Of a stretch of 64,000 nucleotides of DNA, positions 17,914 through 25,923 are shown in pieces (position 1 is the stretch's first letter; each line of letters opens with the position of its first letter). The DNA is from Nitrospirillum sp034653355. GTDB taxonomy: Bacteria > Pseudomonadota > Alphaproteobacteria > Azospirillales > Azospirillaceae. The stretch lies in the NCBI RefSeq assembly GCF_034653355.1, contig NZ_JAYEER010000001.1, positions 930,001-994,000 on the forward strand, in the 5' to 3' direction. The notes beneath the pieces were generated by a model. That model saw only the letters and a list, made by a program, of their open reading frames with translations. It made no database searches and was not told where the DNA came from. A program made the translations under genes and the position numbers.

Positions 17914-19170
17914 TCAGGGACGCGGCGTCTGGGCCGGGGCGGGCGGGGGGCCCTGCTCCGACAGGCTCACGGCCGCGCCGTTATGCAGCTTGTTCTGGCC
18001 CACGGCCACCACCCGGTCGCCCGGGGTGACGCCGCTCAGCACCACGACCTTGCCGTCGGCGCGGTCACCGGTCTTCACGAAGACGCGGTCCACGTGCAGG
18101 GCCGGCTTGCCGTTGGCGTCGTTCACCGGCTTGCCGTCCTTGTCCGTCGTGGGACGGACGACATAGACGCTGTTGCCGTACAGCGAATAGTCGACGGCCG
18201 TTTCCGGCAGGGTGACCTGGTTGGGCGTGGCCGGCAGCACGACGGTGACGTTGCTGAACATGCCGGGCTGCAGGGCATGGTCCTTGTTGGGGATGGTGGC
18301 CTGCAGCTTCACCGTGCGGGTGTCGCTGCTGATCTGCGGGTCGATGGCGGTGATGGTGCCCTGGAACACGCGGCCGGGGAAGGCATCCACGGTCACGCGC
18401 ACGGTCTGGCCGACGGCCACGCGGCCGCGCTCGCCTTCCGCCAGGGTGAAGTTGGCGTACAGCTCATCCAGGTCGGTCAGGGTGACGATGGCGTCGCCGG
18501 CCTTGACGTACTGGCCCACATCCACCTGACGCACGCCCAGCACGCCGTCGAACGGCGCCCGGACCAGCAGCTGGGCGATCAGGGCGTTGGTCTTGGCGAT
18601 GTTGGCGTTGGCCTGGTCCAGGGCGGCGGCCTGCTGGTCCACCGTCTGCTGCGAGGTCGCCTGCTTGGCCACCAGGGCGCGGTAGCGGGCGAGATCCAGT
18701 TCCGCCACCTTGGCCTGGGCCTTATAATTGGCCAGGTCACCCTGCTGCGGCTTGTCGTTCAGCTGCAGCAGGGGCGTGCCGGCGCTGACGGTGGCGCCGG
18801 ACTGGAACAGGATCTTGGTGACCGAACCGCCCACCTCGGGCGTCACCGTCACCTGATGCACGGCCTGCAGGCTGCCCACGGCGGGCAGCAGCTGGGGCAC
18901 GTCCTCGGCCTGGGCCACGGCGGTGGCCACGGCCGCGGGCGGCGGCATCATGCTTTTCAGGAATTCGCCGATCATCTTCGGGCGGACGATGCGGTCATAG
19001 GCCACGAACAGGCCGCCGATGATGGCCAACGCGATAACCGTGAGGATCATGAACAGGGCGATGCGCGGCGGCCGCTGGCGGCCGTCCCGCCCCCGGTAGT
19101 CGGTGCGCGACAGTCCCGTCGGCGGCGCACCCGGTTTCGGCACGGTGGTCACGGTCGATTGGGATTCCAT
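17914..19170 (-). CDS. RND efflux periplasmic adaptor (membrane fusion protein)
   Basis: 418 residues from ATG 19170. The N-terminal cytoplasmic stretch is Pro/Arg-rich, then a single membrane anchor (ALFMILTVIALAIIGGLFVAY). A lipoyl/biotinyl-like half domain (VTPEVGGSVTKILFQSGATV) and an alpha-helical hairpin of about 60 residues follow, then the second lipoyl half (LLVRAPFDGVLGVRQVDVGQYV), a beta-barrel and a C-terminal membrane-proximal domain with a Pro-rich end. It is an AcrA/MexA-type adaptor anchored by a helix rather than a lipid, and partners the downstream pump. No local repressor gene is adjacent. Confidence 0.93.
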   Translation of the reverse strand: MESQSTVTTVPKPGAPPTGLSRTDYRGRDGRQRPPRIALFMILTVIALAIIGGLFVAYDRIVRPKMIGEFLKSMMPPPAAVATAVAQAEDVPQLLPAVGSLQAVHQVTVTPEVGGSVTKILFQSGATVSAGTPLLQLNDKPQQGDLANYKAQAKVAELDLARYRALVAKQATSQQTVDQQAAALDQANANIAKTNALIAQLLVRAPFDGVLGVRQVDVGQYVKAGDAIVTLTDLDELYANFTLAEGERGRVAVGQTVRVTVDAFPGRVFQGTITAIDPQISSDTRTVKLQATIPNKDHALQPGMFSNVTVVLPATPNQVTLPETAVDYSLYGNSVYVVRPTTDKDGKPVNDANGKPALHVDRVFVKTGDRADGKVVVLSGVTPGDRVVAVGQNKLHNGAAVSLSEQGPPPAPAQTPRP

Positions 19171-19655
19171 GGTCTTGGTCTCGCTCGGCGCAAAAGGCCC
19201 GGGTGCCGGCGGGACGATTCCGCCGGATGGGCGATGGTGTCGGTCTCGAAATCGCACACGCACGACAACACGCCGCCACGGATGGCCTCCGGGCGATGGC
19301 TGTCCACCGGATGCGAAGGGTAGATCCTTCCACGCCGTCTCACCCTGGGCGGACCCCGAGGGCAGGCGGCTACAGCCGGTGGCGGTGCGCTTTCCTAAAC
19401 GATGGCCTGTCCCCGGCGATCCGATGCCCCCGCACCCGATCCGTCCGATCCCATGGGCCGTCATTATTGCGGCGCACTATGGGCGGGGCGCCATGCCACT
19501 GCCAGTGAGCGGTGTCACAACAAGGCACCCGCTTTTCGCAAAATCCGGAAAAATGCAATGATTGCTATATTCAGCTGAATTATCGGCGGCGCTGGGTATG
19601 CTTTATCCATCGGCGGCTTAATTATCCGCCCTTGGGGCTTTCGTGTCTCGCGGGA
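19171..19655. other. intergenic region upstream of the efflux operon
   Basis: No convincing gene is seen in these 485 bases. Open frames on both strands are arginine/proline-rich and lack family similarity. The part at 19540-19640 is AT-richer and contains GGCGG/CCGCC arms around CTTAATTAT (19610-19632). The efflux operon promoter must lie here, but I could not place it with confidence. Confidence 0.45.
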
Positions 19656-20246
19656 TCAGGCGGTGCGCAGCCCATCGTCGCCCTCATCCCCCCACTGGCT
19701 CAGCGCCAGCAGGCAGTGGGCGGGCAGGGCGGACAGCACGTCGATGCGCCGCCGCAGATCCTGGAAGATGGCATCCACCAGCGCGTCCGGGTCGCTGGCC
19801 GCGTCCGGGTACAGGGCGGGGTCAGGGTCGGGCAGCGCCCAATGGGCGGTGACCGGCTGGCCCGGCCAGGCGCCGGCCATGCCCGTCGCCGCCAGCTCGC
19901 TGACGGTGATGACGATGTCCACCGCTGGCGCATCCGGCGTCATGAAGCGCTCCAGCGACTTGGGCGCCAGGCCATGGGTGGCGATGCCCTCCGCCCGCAG
20001 GCGGGCCAGGGCATAGGGGTTCAGCCGGCCGGCCGGCGTCAGGCCCGCGCTGTGCGCATCGAATCGGTGGCCGGCATGATGGCGCAGCAGCGCCTCCGCC
20101 ATCATGCTGCGGCCGGCGTTCACCCGGCCGACGAACAGCACGCCGAGGCGCCGGTTCGCGATTCCCCGGATCGGGGTGGGCAAGCTCATGTCCGGCATCG
20201 GGCTGTCGGGCGGCATCATGGGACCTGACCATATGGGATGGGACAA
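19656..20246 (-). CDS. ArsC/LMW-phosphatase-like protein lacking the catalytic cysteine
   Basis: 196 residues, homologous along its length to the next gene upstream. The P-loop that should read C-X5-R-S is VLFVGRVNAGRSMMAEALL, with Gly40 (codon GGC) in place of the nucleophilic Cys, while Arg46 and Ser47 remain. The downstream HWALPDPD motif with the conserved acid is kept. Without the Cys it cannot act as arsenate reductase or tyrosine phosphatase by the usual route. It may bind phosphate or arsenate or a phosphoprotein, or regulate its partner. It starts 16 bases after the catalytic paralogue ends, so the two form an operon. The N-terminal ~30 residues are extra and Pro-rich; a later Met is possible. 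Confidence 0.8.
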   Translation of the reverse strand: MSHPIWSGPMMPPDSPMPDMSLPTPIRGIANRRLGVLFVGRVNAGRSMMAEALLRHHAGHRFDAHSAGLTPAGRLNPYALARLRAEGIATHGLAPKSLERFMTPDAPAVDIVITVSELAATGMAGAWPGQPVTAHWALPDPDPALYPDAASDPDALVDAIFQDLRRRIDVLSALPAHCLLALSQWGDEGDDGLRTA

Positions 20247-20262
20247 GGGGCGGGTGCCGGCT

Positions 20263-20772
20263 TCAGCTGGCCGCGGCCCAACCCTCTTCGCTGTGCATCG
20301 CCGTCAGCGCCTCGGCCGTCAGGCGGGCCAGGCTCTGTTCCGGCAGGGAACAGAAGATGCGCACCCGGCGCTCGATCATGCCGAACAGCAGGTTGAACAG
20401 GGCGCGCTGCTCCACCTCGGACCCCTTGAACCCCTGCGGGTCGGGGAAGCCCCAGTGGGCGATCATGGGATGGCCGGGCCACGCGGGGGCGGTGGCGCCG
20501 GCGCTCGTGTCACAGGTGTGGAAGATGAAGTCCATAGGCGCCACGTCGGGGCCGGCGAACTCGTTCCACGACTTGGGGTGCAACCCTTCGGTGGGGATGC
20601 GGGCCTGCTTCAGCAGATCCAGGGCGATGGGATTGCATTCCGGCAGCGGGTCGGACCCGGCGCTGAACACCTCGAAATGGCCGCGGCCCCAATGGCGCAT
20701 CAGGGCCTCGGCCATGATGCTGCGGGCGGAGTTGAACTGGCACAGAAACAGGACCCGGTAGACTTTCGTCAT
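20263..20772 (-). CDS. arsenate reductase / low-molecular-weight phosphatase family protein
   Basis: 169 residues. The P-loop FLCQFNSARSIMAEALMRHWG has the catalytic C-X5-R-S (Cys11, Arg17, Ser18), followed by FSAGSDPLPECNPIALDLL and KSWNEF. HWGFPDPQG carries the conserved acid, which acts as general acid in this fold. This is the ArsC (thioredoxin-coupled type)/LMW-PTP family. It is first in a two-gene unit with a Cys-less paralogue. No arsB/acr3 or arsR is adjacent, so a detoxification role is not shown by context. Confidence 0.85.
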   Translation of the reverse strand: MTKVYRVLFLCQFNSARSIMAEALMRHWGRGHFEVFSAGSDPLPECNPIALDLLKQARIPTEGLHPKSWNEFAGPDVAPMDFIFHTCDTSAGATAPAWPGHPMIAHWGFPDPQGFKGSEVEQRALFNLLFGMIERRVRIFCSLPEQSLARLTAEALTAMHSEEGWAAAS

Positions 20773-20952
20773 GTCGCCTCATTCCCCCTGAATGCCGGGG
20801 CTTTCCGCCCGGGCATGTCCCGGGTCGGAAACCGCAGCCGCGCACAGCCCGCCCCCCGGGCCGGCGCGTTTAACCGCATGCTAATCCCAGCGTATGCCAG
20901 TCTTGTGACGCTGGTGTTGCAGCCCGGCGAAAAGGGTTGGGTTCGGGGTTCC

Positions 20953-22365
20953 TCAGGCGCGGTAGCAGACGCGCAGGCCGCCCCACAGGCGCCCGCGCAC
21001 CCAGATGGGGGCGGAGGCGTCCTTCATCAGGGCGTAGACGCCGCCGCCCATGTCGCGGCGGTAGGTCTGCAGCAGGAAGGGGGCGGTGCTGCGGCTGACG
21101 GCGCTGGCGGTCTTGTCCATGTAGACGCGACGGTTGCGGCCGTTGGCGGCGTTCCACACCGGGTCGGACCCGTGGGGCTTGCGGAACTGCGGGTTATGGC
21201 AAGGGATCAGGCGGTTGTGGTCGGTGGGCGCGCAGAAGACCATGCGCGGGTCCATGGCCAGGACGGGGTCGTGCAGGGGGGTGATGGCGGCGTCGAGGAA
21301 GGGGATGTAGCGTGTCATGAACTGCGGTGGGTTGCTGCCGGCGATGGGCTTCAGGTTGGTGTCGAACAGGTCGTCCAGCGTCAGCTCCCCCGCCGCCAGG
21401 GCCTGTTCCATGCGGGCGGAGATTTGCGCCGCCGCTTCGCGCGCCCGGTCGATGAAGGGCGTGTCCTCCGTCGGGTAGCCGGAGGTGGCGGTCAGCATCA
21501 TGATGGCCTCCGCCCGTTCCAGCGTGCGGTCCAGGTGGGTGGTGGCCGTTTTCAGCGCCGTGCCGGACAGGGCCGCGTCGCGGTGCAGCGCGTCCACCGT
21601 CTCCTGGAAGCCGTCGCAGCGCTGGGCGATGTCGCCGGTGGCGCCGGCGATGGCGGTGGCGTTCTGCTCCACCTGGGCCACGGCCGTGCCCACCGTTTCC
21701 ACCGCCTGGCCGATGGTGGCCGTGCTGCGGCCCACCCGTTCCGCCTGCTCCGACCCCGCCGCCATGCGGGCGGTCAGGCGACGCACCTGGTCGGTCAGGG
21801 CCTTCAGGGTGGCGTCGATCTCGGCCGTGGCCTCGGCCGTCTGGCGGGCCAGGGCCTTCACTTCCGTGGCGACGACGGCGAAGCCCTTGCCGGCTTCCCC
21901 GGCGCGCGCCGCCTCGATGGTGGCGTTCAGGGCCAGCAGATTGGTCTGGGCCGCAATGCGGTTGATGTCGCTGGACACCCGGGCCACGCGGCCCATGGCG
22001 CCTTCCAGCCCGCCCAATTCGTTCGCGCTGGCGTTCACCGCCGCGACCAGGTCGCCGATGGCGGACAGCGACTGGCGGATTTCCCCCGCCGAGGCGCCGA
22101 TGTCCCGCCGGGCTGCGGCGGCGACGCCCTGGGTCGCCTGCGCCATGCCGGCGATGGCGCGGTTGCTGGCGACGATGTCGCGCGTTGCCGTCTGGATGCC
22201 GGCCAGCTGCTTGCCCTGGCTGTCGATGGCGCTGTCCACCTGATGGATGCTGCCGACCACGTCGGCGATGTCGACGCTCAGGTGCCCGATCTCGGTTGCG
22301 ATGTCGGCGATCAGCGTACCGGCGTCGGCGCGCAGCGGTGTCGATTGGTGGGTGTCCACGGCCAT
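20953..22365 (-). CDS. soluble methyl-accepting chemotaxis protein with C-terminal sensor domain
   Basis: 470 residues with no transmembrane segment. The N-terminal two thirds are the signalling coiled coil, with the tip RIAAQTNLLALNATIEAARAG and GKGFAVVATEVKALARQTAEAT. The last ~160 residues form a separate domain (LDDLFDTNLKPIAGSNPPQF, DPRMVFCAPTDHNRLIPCHN, then DPVWNAANGRNRR and FLLQTYRRDMGGG) that recurs at the C-terminus of many alphaproteobacterial cytoplasmic MCPs and looks like a PAS/Cache-type sensor. It would sense a cytoplasmic signal, ligand unknown. It is transcribed away from fpr. Confidence 0.88.
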   Translation of the reverse strand: MAVDTHQSTPLRADAGTLIADIATEIGHLSVDIADVVGSIHQVDSAIDSQGKQLAGIQTATRDIVASNRAIAGMAQATQGVAAAARRDIGASAGEIRQSLSAIGDLVAAVNASANELGGLEGAMGRVARVSSDINRIAAQTNLLALNATIEAARAGEAGKGFAVVATEVKALARQTAEATAEIDATLKALTDQVRRLTARMAAGSEQAERVGRSTATIGQAVETVGTAVAQVEQNATAIAGATGDIAQRCDGFQETVDALHRDAALSGTALKTATTHLDRTLERAEAIMMLTATSGYPTEDTPFIDRAREAAAQISARMEQALAAGELTLDDLFDTNLKPIAGSNPPQFMTRYIPFLDAAITPLHDPVLAMDPRMVFCAPTDHNRLIPCHNPQFRKPHGSDPVWNAANGRNRRVYMDKTASAVSRSTAPFLLQTYRRDMGGGVYALMKDASAPIWVRGRLWGGLRVCYRA

Positions 22366-22685
22366 ATCCTCTCCCCAGGATCAGGAGGGCACTCTGGAGC
22401 CCATCCCGTAAAGAAAACGCAAACGTCCTGCCCGAACAGGGTGACCATTTAGGATAGGATTATCACGGTGGGGGCGCCCTCATCCTTTGGTTGATCACAT
22501 GGCGCAGTGGGGAAGGGATTTTTTCTCCAGAGCTGACTTGTAATATCGGAACATTCGACCAGATATGCAGTCGCAGCGATCCAGGGCAGTGTATTTTCGC
22601 ATTTGCGGAAGGGCGTGGGAAACCGCCATTCTCCGCGGCTTAAAGCGATGTTTTCCGGTGTGTCAGGAAAGAGGGTATAGCGAGG
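22366..22685. other. divergent promoter region between the soluble MCP and fpr
   Basis: 320 bases without a supported gene. Base composition is more balanced than in the genes. It must contain the promoters for the MCP (leftward) and fpr (rightward). I did not find a clear SoxR, Fur or Nif/Fnr-type site, and see nothing else in it. Confidence 0.4.
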
Positions 22686-23459
22686 ATGAGCGCGTTTCTG
22701 TCCGGCAAGGTCACCCATGTCCATCATTGGACTGACAACCTGTTCAGCTTCCGGCTGACCCGCGACCCGTCCTTCCGTTTCCGCAACGGCGAATTCACCA
22801 TGGTTGGCCTGGAAGTGGATGGCCGCCCGCTGATGCGCGCCTATTCCATGGCCAGCACCAACTATGAGGAACATCTGGAATTCTTCAGCATCAAGGTGCC
22901 GAACGGTCCGCTGACCTCCCGCCTGCAGCACATCCAGGAGGGGGACGAGGTGCTGTACGGCCGTAAGGCCACCGGCACCCTGCTGCTGGACAACCTGCTG
23001 CCCGGCCGCACCCTGTACATGCTGGGTTCCGGCACCGGCCTCGCCCCGTTCATGAGCCTGATGAAGGACCCGGACGTCTACGAGCGGTTCGAAAAGGTGG
23101 TGGTCACCCACACCGTGCGCCGCGTGGCCGAGCTGGCCTACTACGATGACATCACCAAGCACCTGCCGGAAGACGAGTTCATCGGCGAGATGCTGCGCGA
23201 AAAGCTGGTCTATTACCCGACCGTGACGCGTGAGCCCTTCCGCACGGAGGGCCGCCTGACCGACCTGATCCGCAACGGCAAGTTCTTCAACGACATCGGT
23301 GAGAAGCCGTTCGACCCGGCCCAGGACCGCGTCATGATCTGCGGCGGTCCGGCCGTGCTGAAGGAACTGCAGGACCTGTGCGAAGAGGCGGGCATGAGCG
23401 AAGGCAGCTCCAACGAGCCCGGCCACTACGTGATCGAAAAGGCCTTCGTGGAGCGCTGA
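22686..23459 (+). CDS. fpr: ferredoxin--NADP(+) reductase
   Basis: 257 residues, the usual size of bacterial FPR. The FAD site is RAYSMAS (RxYS) after the FRNGEFTMVGL strand. The NADP-binding region is YMLGSGTGLAPFMSLM, followed by VVVTHTVRRVAELAYYD and MICGGPAVLKEL. It ends EKAFVER, characteristic of the alphaproteobacterial type that lacks a C-terminal aromatic stacking residue. It shuttles electrons between NADPH and ferredoxin or flavodoxin, for example in Fe-S cluster work, oxidative defence or nitrogen fixation. Confidence 0.95.
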   Translation: MSAFLSGKVTHVHHWTDNLFSFRLTRDPSFRFRNGEFTMVGLEVDGRPLMRAYSMASTNYEEHLEFFSIKVPNGPLTSRLQHIQEGDEVLYGRKATGTLLLDNLLPGRTLYMLGSGTGLAPFMSLMKDPDVYERFEKVVVTHTVRRVAELAYYDDITKHLPEDEFIGEMLREKLVYYPTVTREPFRTEGRLTDLIRNGKFFNDIGEKPFDPAQDRVMICGGPAVLKELQDLCEEAGMSEGSSNEPGHYVIEKAFVER

Positions 23460-23485
23460 TCCAGCGCTTCCCGCCGGTATGTTTG

Positions 23486-23514
23486 CGGCCGCGCCCTTAC
23501 CCGGGGCGCGGCCG
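23486..23514 (+). terminator. hairpin terminator after fpr
   Basis: The arms CGGCCGCGCCC (23486-23496) and GGGCGCGGCCG pair over 11 bases around a short loop and are followed by TTCGTGTG. It lies between the convergent ends of fpr and the RES toxin. The T-run is weak. Confidence 0.6.
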
Positions 23515-23522
23515 TTCGTGTG

Positions 23523-24239
23523 TCAGAGTTCCGGAATCGCCCGCCACTCATCCTCGCCGATGACGATGTAGCGGGTCACGGCCTGGCTGTCCCAGTGATA
23601 GCGTAGGGTGCGCGCCTGCAGGATGGGCGGGGTGATCAGGTCGGGGTAGTAGAGGGCGGCGGCCAAGCCCTGGGGCCAGCGCACGCTGGGATACAGCACG
23701 CCGTCGCTGCCCTGGGCCTTCAACCGCCTGCCCAGCGCCTGGCCCGCCGTCCAGTTGTCGGGCGCGAGGCAGTCCCGGAAGGCCTCGCCGCGCACGTCGT
23801 GAAGGCTGCCGGCCACGCGGGCGGTCAGCTCGCGGAACTGGGCGTCGGCCGTCGGCTCATCCGTCATGCGCATGAAGCGGCCGAAGTGATGGACGGTTTC
23901 CATCAGCGCCACCTCGAACCGGTCGCCGCAGTACCACACGCCAAAGCCGCCGTCGGAAAAGCGGCTGGGCCGGTCGGTGGAGGTGTGGGTGAAGGCGCCC
24001 ATGGCCAGGCTGGCCCCGGGGCCGGACAGGCGGCGCGCCGCCGGCACCAGCGACAGGTCGCCCACCTCATCCCGCACGCGCGGATTGGTCTTGGCTTCCG
24101 CGCTGGCGATCAGATCCCAGTCGGCCGGGTCGGCGATATCCTCGAACAGCCAGACGGGCGGGTAGATGGTGCGGACGATGCGGTAGGCCGGGCGCCAATC
24201 CAGGGCCGTGACCGGCGGATCGGCGGGCGGCGTCACCAC
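23523..24239 (-). CDS. RES-domain toxin
   Basis: 238 residues. The RES fold is shown by the N-terminal YRIVRTIYPP segment, the central GGFGVWYCGDRFEVALMETVHH (with the conserved Glu) and the late GVLYPSVRWPQG (conserved Ser/Arg). RES toxins such as MbcT and ParT degrade NAD+ or transfer ADP-ribose and arrest growth. The start overlaps the end of the Xre antitoxin by 7 bases, the standard coupled toxin-antitoxin order. Length is typical and no disabling change was seen, so it is probably active. Confidence 0.9.
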   Translation of the reverse strand: MVTPPADPPVTALDWRPAYRIVRTIYPPVWLFEDIADPADWDLIASAEAKTNPRVRDEVGDLSLVPAARRLSGPGASLAMGAFTHTSTDRPSRFSDGGFGVWYCGDRFEVALMETVHHFGRFMRMTDEPTADAQFRELTARVAGSLHDVRGEAFRDCLAPDNWTAGQALGRRLKAQGSDGVLYPSVRWPQGLAAALYYPDLITPPILQARTLRYHWDSQAVTRYIVIGEDEWRAIPEL

Positions 24240-24646
24240 CCGCCGCGCTCCGCATCCAGATAGTTGCGCACGGCGGTCAGGTCGGATGGGGCGCCGGCCA
24301 GCATGCGCTGCAGCGCCGATTTGCCGTGGAAGGCGGCGTTGGGCTTGGCCACCCAGGCGTAGGCGCGCTCCGGCTCCATGAACAAATAACGCAGGGCCTT
24401 ATGGATGCCCATCAGATCGCCTAGGCGCCACAGCAGGTCCGACGGCAGGCCGCCGATATCGCCCCGCTTCCAGCGGTAGAAGGTGGACGGGCTGGGCTGG
24501 CCCAACAGCACGCGGGCCTGGCCGTCGTCCACACCCCACAGGCGGAACAGGTTGAAGGCGGCGCGCAGCATGGCCGCCCCCTCAGCCTGGGTGACGGCGC
24601 CGGGGACGACCGTGTCGGGGACGCTGGCGGGCAGGGCCTGGACCAT
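24233..24646 (-). CDS. Xre/MbcA/ParS-type antitoxin
   Basis: 137 residues. The N-terminal HTH-like part (AAMLRAAFNLFRLWGVDDGQARVLLG) is followed by the diagnostic PSPSTFYRWKRGD and LLWRLGDLMGIHKALRYLF, then the C-terminal toxin-binding stretch WVAKPNAAFHGKSALQRMLAG. It neutralises the RES toxin by covering its active site and represses its own promoter. AGAGGAG lies a few bases before the ATG at 24646. The promoter upstream holds an inverted repeat that fits an autoregulatory operator. Confidence 0.9.
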   Translation of the reverse strand: MVQALPASVPDTVVPGAVTQAEGAAMLRAAFNLFRLWGVDDGQARVLLGQPSPSTFYRWKRGDIGGLPSDLLWRLGDLMGIHKALRYLFMEPERAYAWVAKPNAAFHGKSALQRMLAGAPSDLTAVRNYLDAERGGW

Positions 24647-24667
24647 GGCACGCTCCTCTCTACCATA

Positions 24668-24704
24668 TGACAGTCAATATAGCGCTGACTGCCAATTGGC
24701 ACAA
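24668..24704 (-). promoter_or_regulatory. promoter and operator of the RES/Xre module
   Basis: On the minus strand TTGTGC (complement of 24699-24704) and TATATT (complement of 24676-24681) are 17 bases apart, a good sigma-70-type pair 30 bases upstream of the antitoxin ATG. Overlapping the -10 and spacer is an inverted repeat, TGaCAGTCA at 24668-24676 and TGACTGcCA at 24686-24694 (8 of 9 positions match, 9-base spacer), a likely binding site for the Xre antitoxin. Confidence 0.65.
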
Positions 24705-24729
24705 GAAGTGAACCTCGCGGCCTGTTCCC

Positions 24730-25905
24730 TCAGTCGCGGTAGCTCAGCCACACCGTGTCGGCCACCCGCTTGGCCAGGGCGCGCGCCTCGTCCGCCGTCG
24801 CGCCCTCGGCCAAGGCCACGCCCATGCGGCGGTAGGGGCGGGTGGTGGGCTTGTTGAAGATGCGCACCTCCACGTCATGCTCGGCCGTGCCCAGGGCCAG
24901 GGCGTCGGCCAGGCCTTCCACGCCGAAATGGCTGGAGTCCTGGCTGGCCAGGATGACGGCGCTGGCGGTAGGGCCGCGCAGGGTGATGCGGGGAATGGGC
25001 AGGCCCAGGATGGCGCGGGCGTGCAGGTCGAATTCCGACAGGTTCTGCGACATCAGCGTCACCATGCCGGTGTCGTGCGGGCGGGGTGACAGCTCGCTGA
25101 ACACCACGTCGTCGCCGGCCACGAAGAACTCCACCCCGAACAGGCCGTAGCCGCCCAGGTTGTCCACCACCTTCTCCGCCATGTCGCGGGCGGCGGCCAG
25201 GGCCTTGGCGTCCATGGGCACGGGCTGCCATGATTCCTGGTAGTCGCCACGTTCCTGACGGTGGCCGATGGGCTCGCAGAACACCACGCCGTCCCGCGTG
25301 CGCACGGTCAGCAGGGTGATCTCATAATCGAAGGCGATGAACTCCTCGACGATCACTTTGCGGCGGTCGCCGCGCATGTTGGCCACGGCGTAGTTCCACG
25401 CGGCCTCCAGCTCGTCCGCCGTGCGCACCGTGCTCTGTCCCTTGCCGGAGGAGGACATGACCGGCTTGATCACGCAGGGCAGGCCGGTGTGCGCCGCCCC
25501 CGCCCGAACCTCTTCCAAGCTTTCGGCATAGCGGTAGCGCGAGGTGCGCAAGCCCAGCTCCGTGGCGGCGACCTCGCGGATGCGGTCCCGGTTCATGGTC
25601 ATGTAGGTGGCGCGCGCCGATGGCACCACGGTGTGGCCGGCGGCCTCCATCTCCTGCAGCACCTCGGTGCGGATGGCCTCCACCTCCGGCACGATATAGT
25701 CCGGCTTATGGCGCAGGATGGCGGCCTTCAGCGCCTCGCCATCCAGCATGGAGAACACCTCGAACTCGTCGGCCACCTGCATGGCCGGCGCGCCGGCATA
25801 GGCGTCGCAGGCCACGACGTGGGCGCCGTAGCGCTTGGCGGAGATGACGAACTCCCGGCCCAGCTCGCCCGAGCCCAGCAGCAGGATTTTGGCGGTCGCG
25901 GTCAT
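24730..25905 (-). CDS. purT: formate-dependent phosphoribosylglycinamide formyltransferase
   Basis: 391 residues, the full length of PurT. It uses formate and ATP to formylate GAR in purine synthesis, replacing folate-dependent PurN. Visible are the N-terminal ILLLGSGELGREFVISAKR, EVEAIRTEVLQEME, the ATP-grasp part CVIKPVMSSSGKGQS, EEFIAFDYEITLLTVR, GVEFFVAGDDVVFSELSPRPHDTGMVTL (metal ligands) and the tail NKPTTRPYRRMGVALA. It follows purC on the same strand with an 18-bp gap, so the two make a purine operon. Confidence 0.96.
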   Translation of the reverse strand: MTATAKILLLGSGELGREFVISAKRYGAHVVACDAYAGAPAMQVADEFEVFSMLDGEALKAAILRHKPDYIVPEVEAIRTEVLQEMEAAGHTVVPSARATYMTMNRDRIREVAATELGLRTSRYRYAESLEEVRAGAAHTGLPCVIKPVMSSSGKGQSTVRTADELEAAWNYAVANMRGDRRKVIVEEFIAFDYEITLLTVRTRDGVVFCEPIGHRQERGDYQESWQPVPMDAKALAAARDMAEKVVDNLGGYGLFGVEFFVAGDDVVFSELSPRPHDTGMVTLMSQNLSEFDLHARAILGLPIPRITLRGPTASAVILASQDSSHFGVEGLADALALGTAEHDVEVRIFNKPTTRPYRRMGVALAEGATADEARALAKRVADTVWLSYRD

Positions 25906-25923
25906 GATGGCGGCGGTTCCGGC

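Noticed and set aside
20104..22452. 782-codon frame on the + strand opposite the soluble MCP
   Set aside because: No motif and shadow-type composition. The - strand gene has the MCP tip motif.
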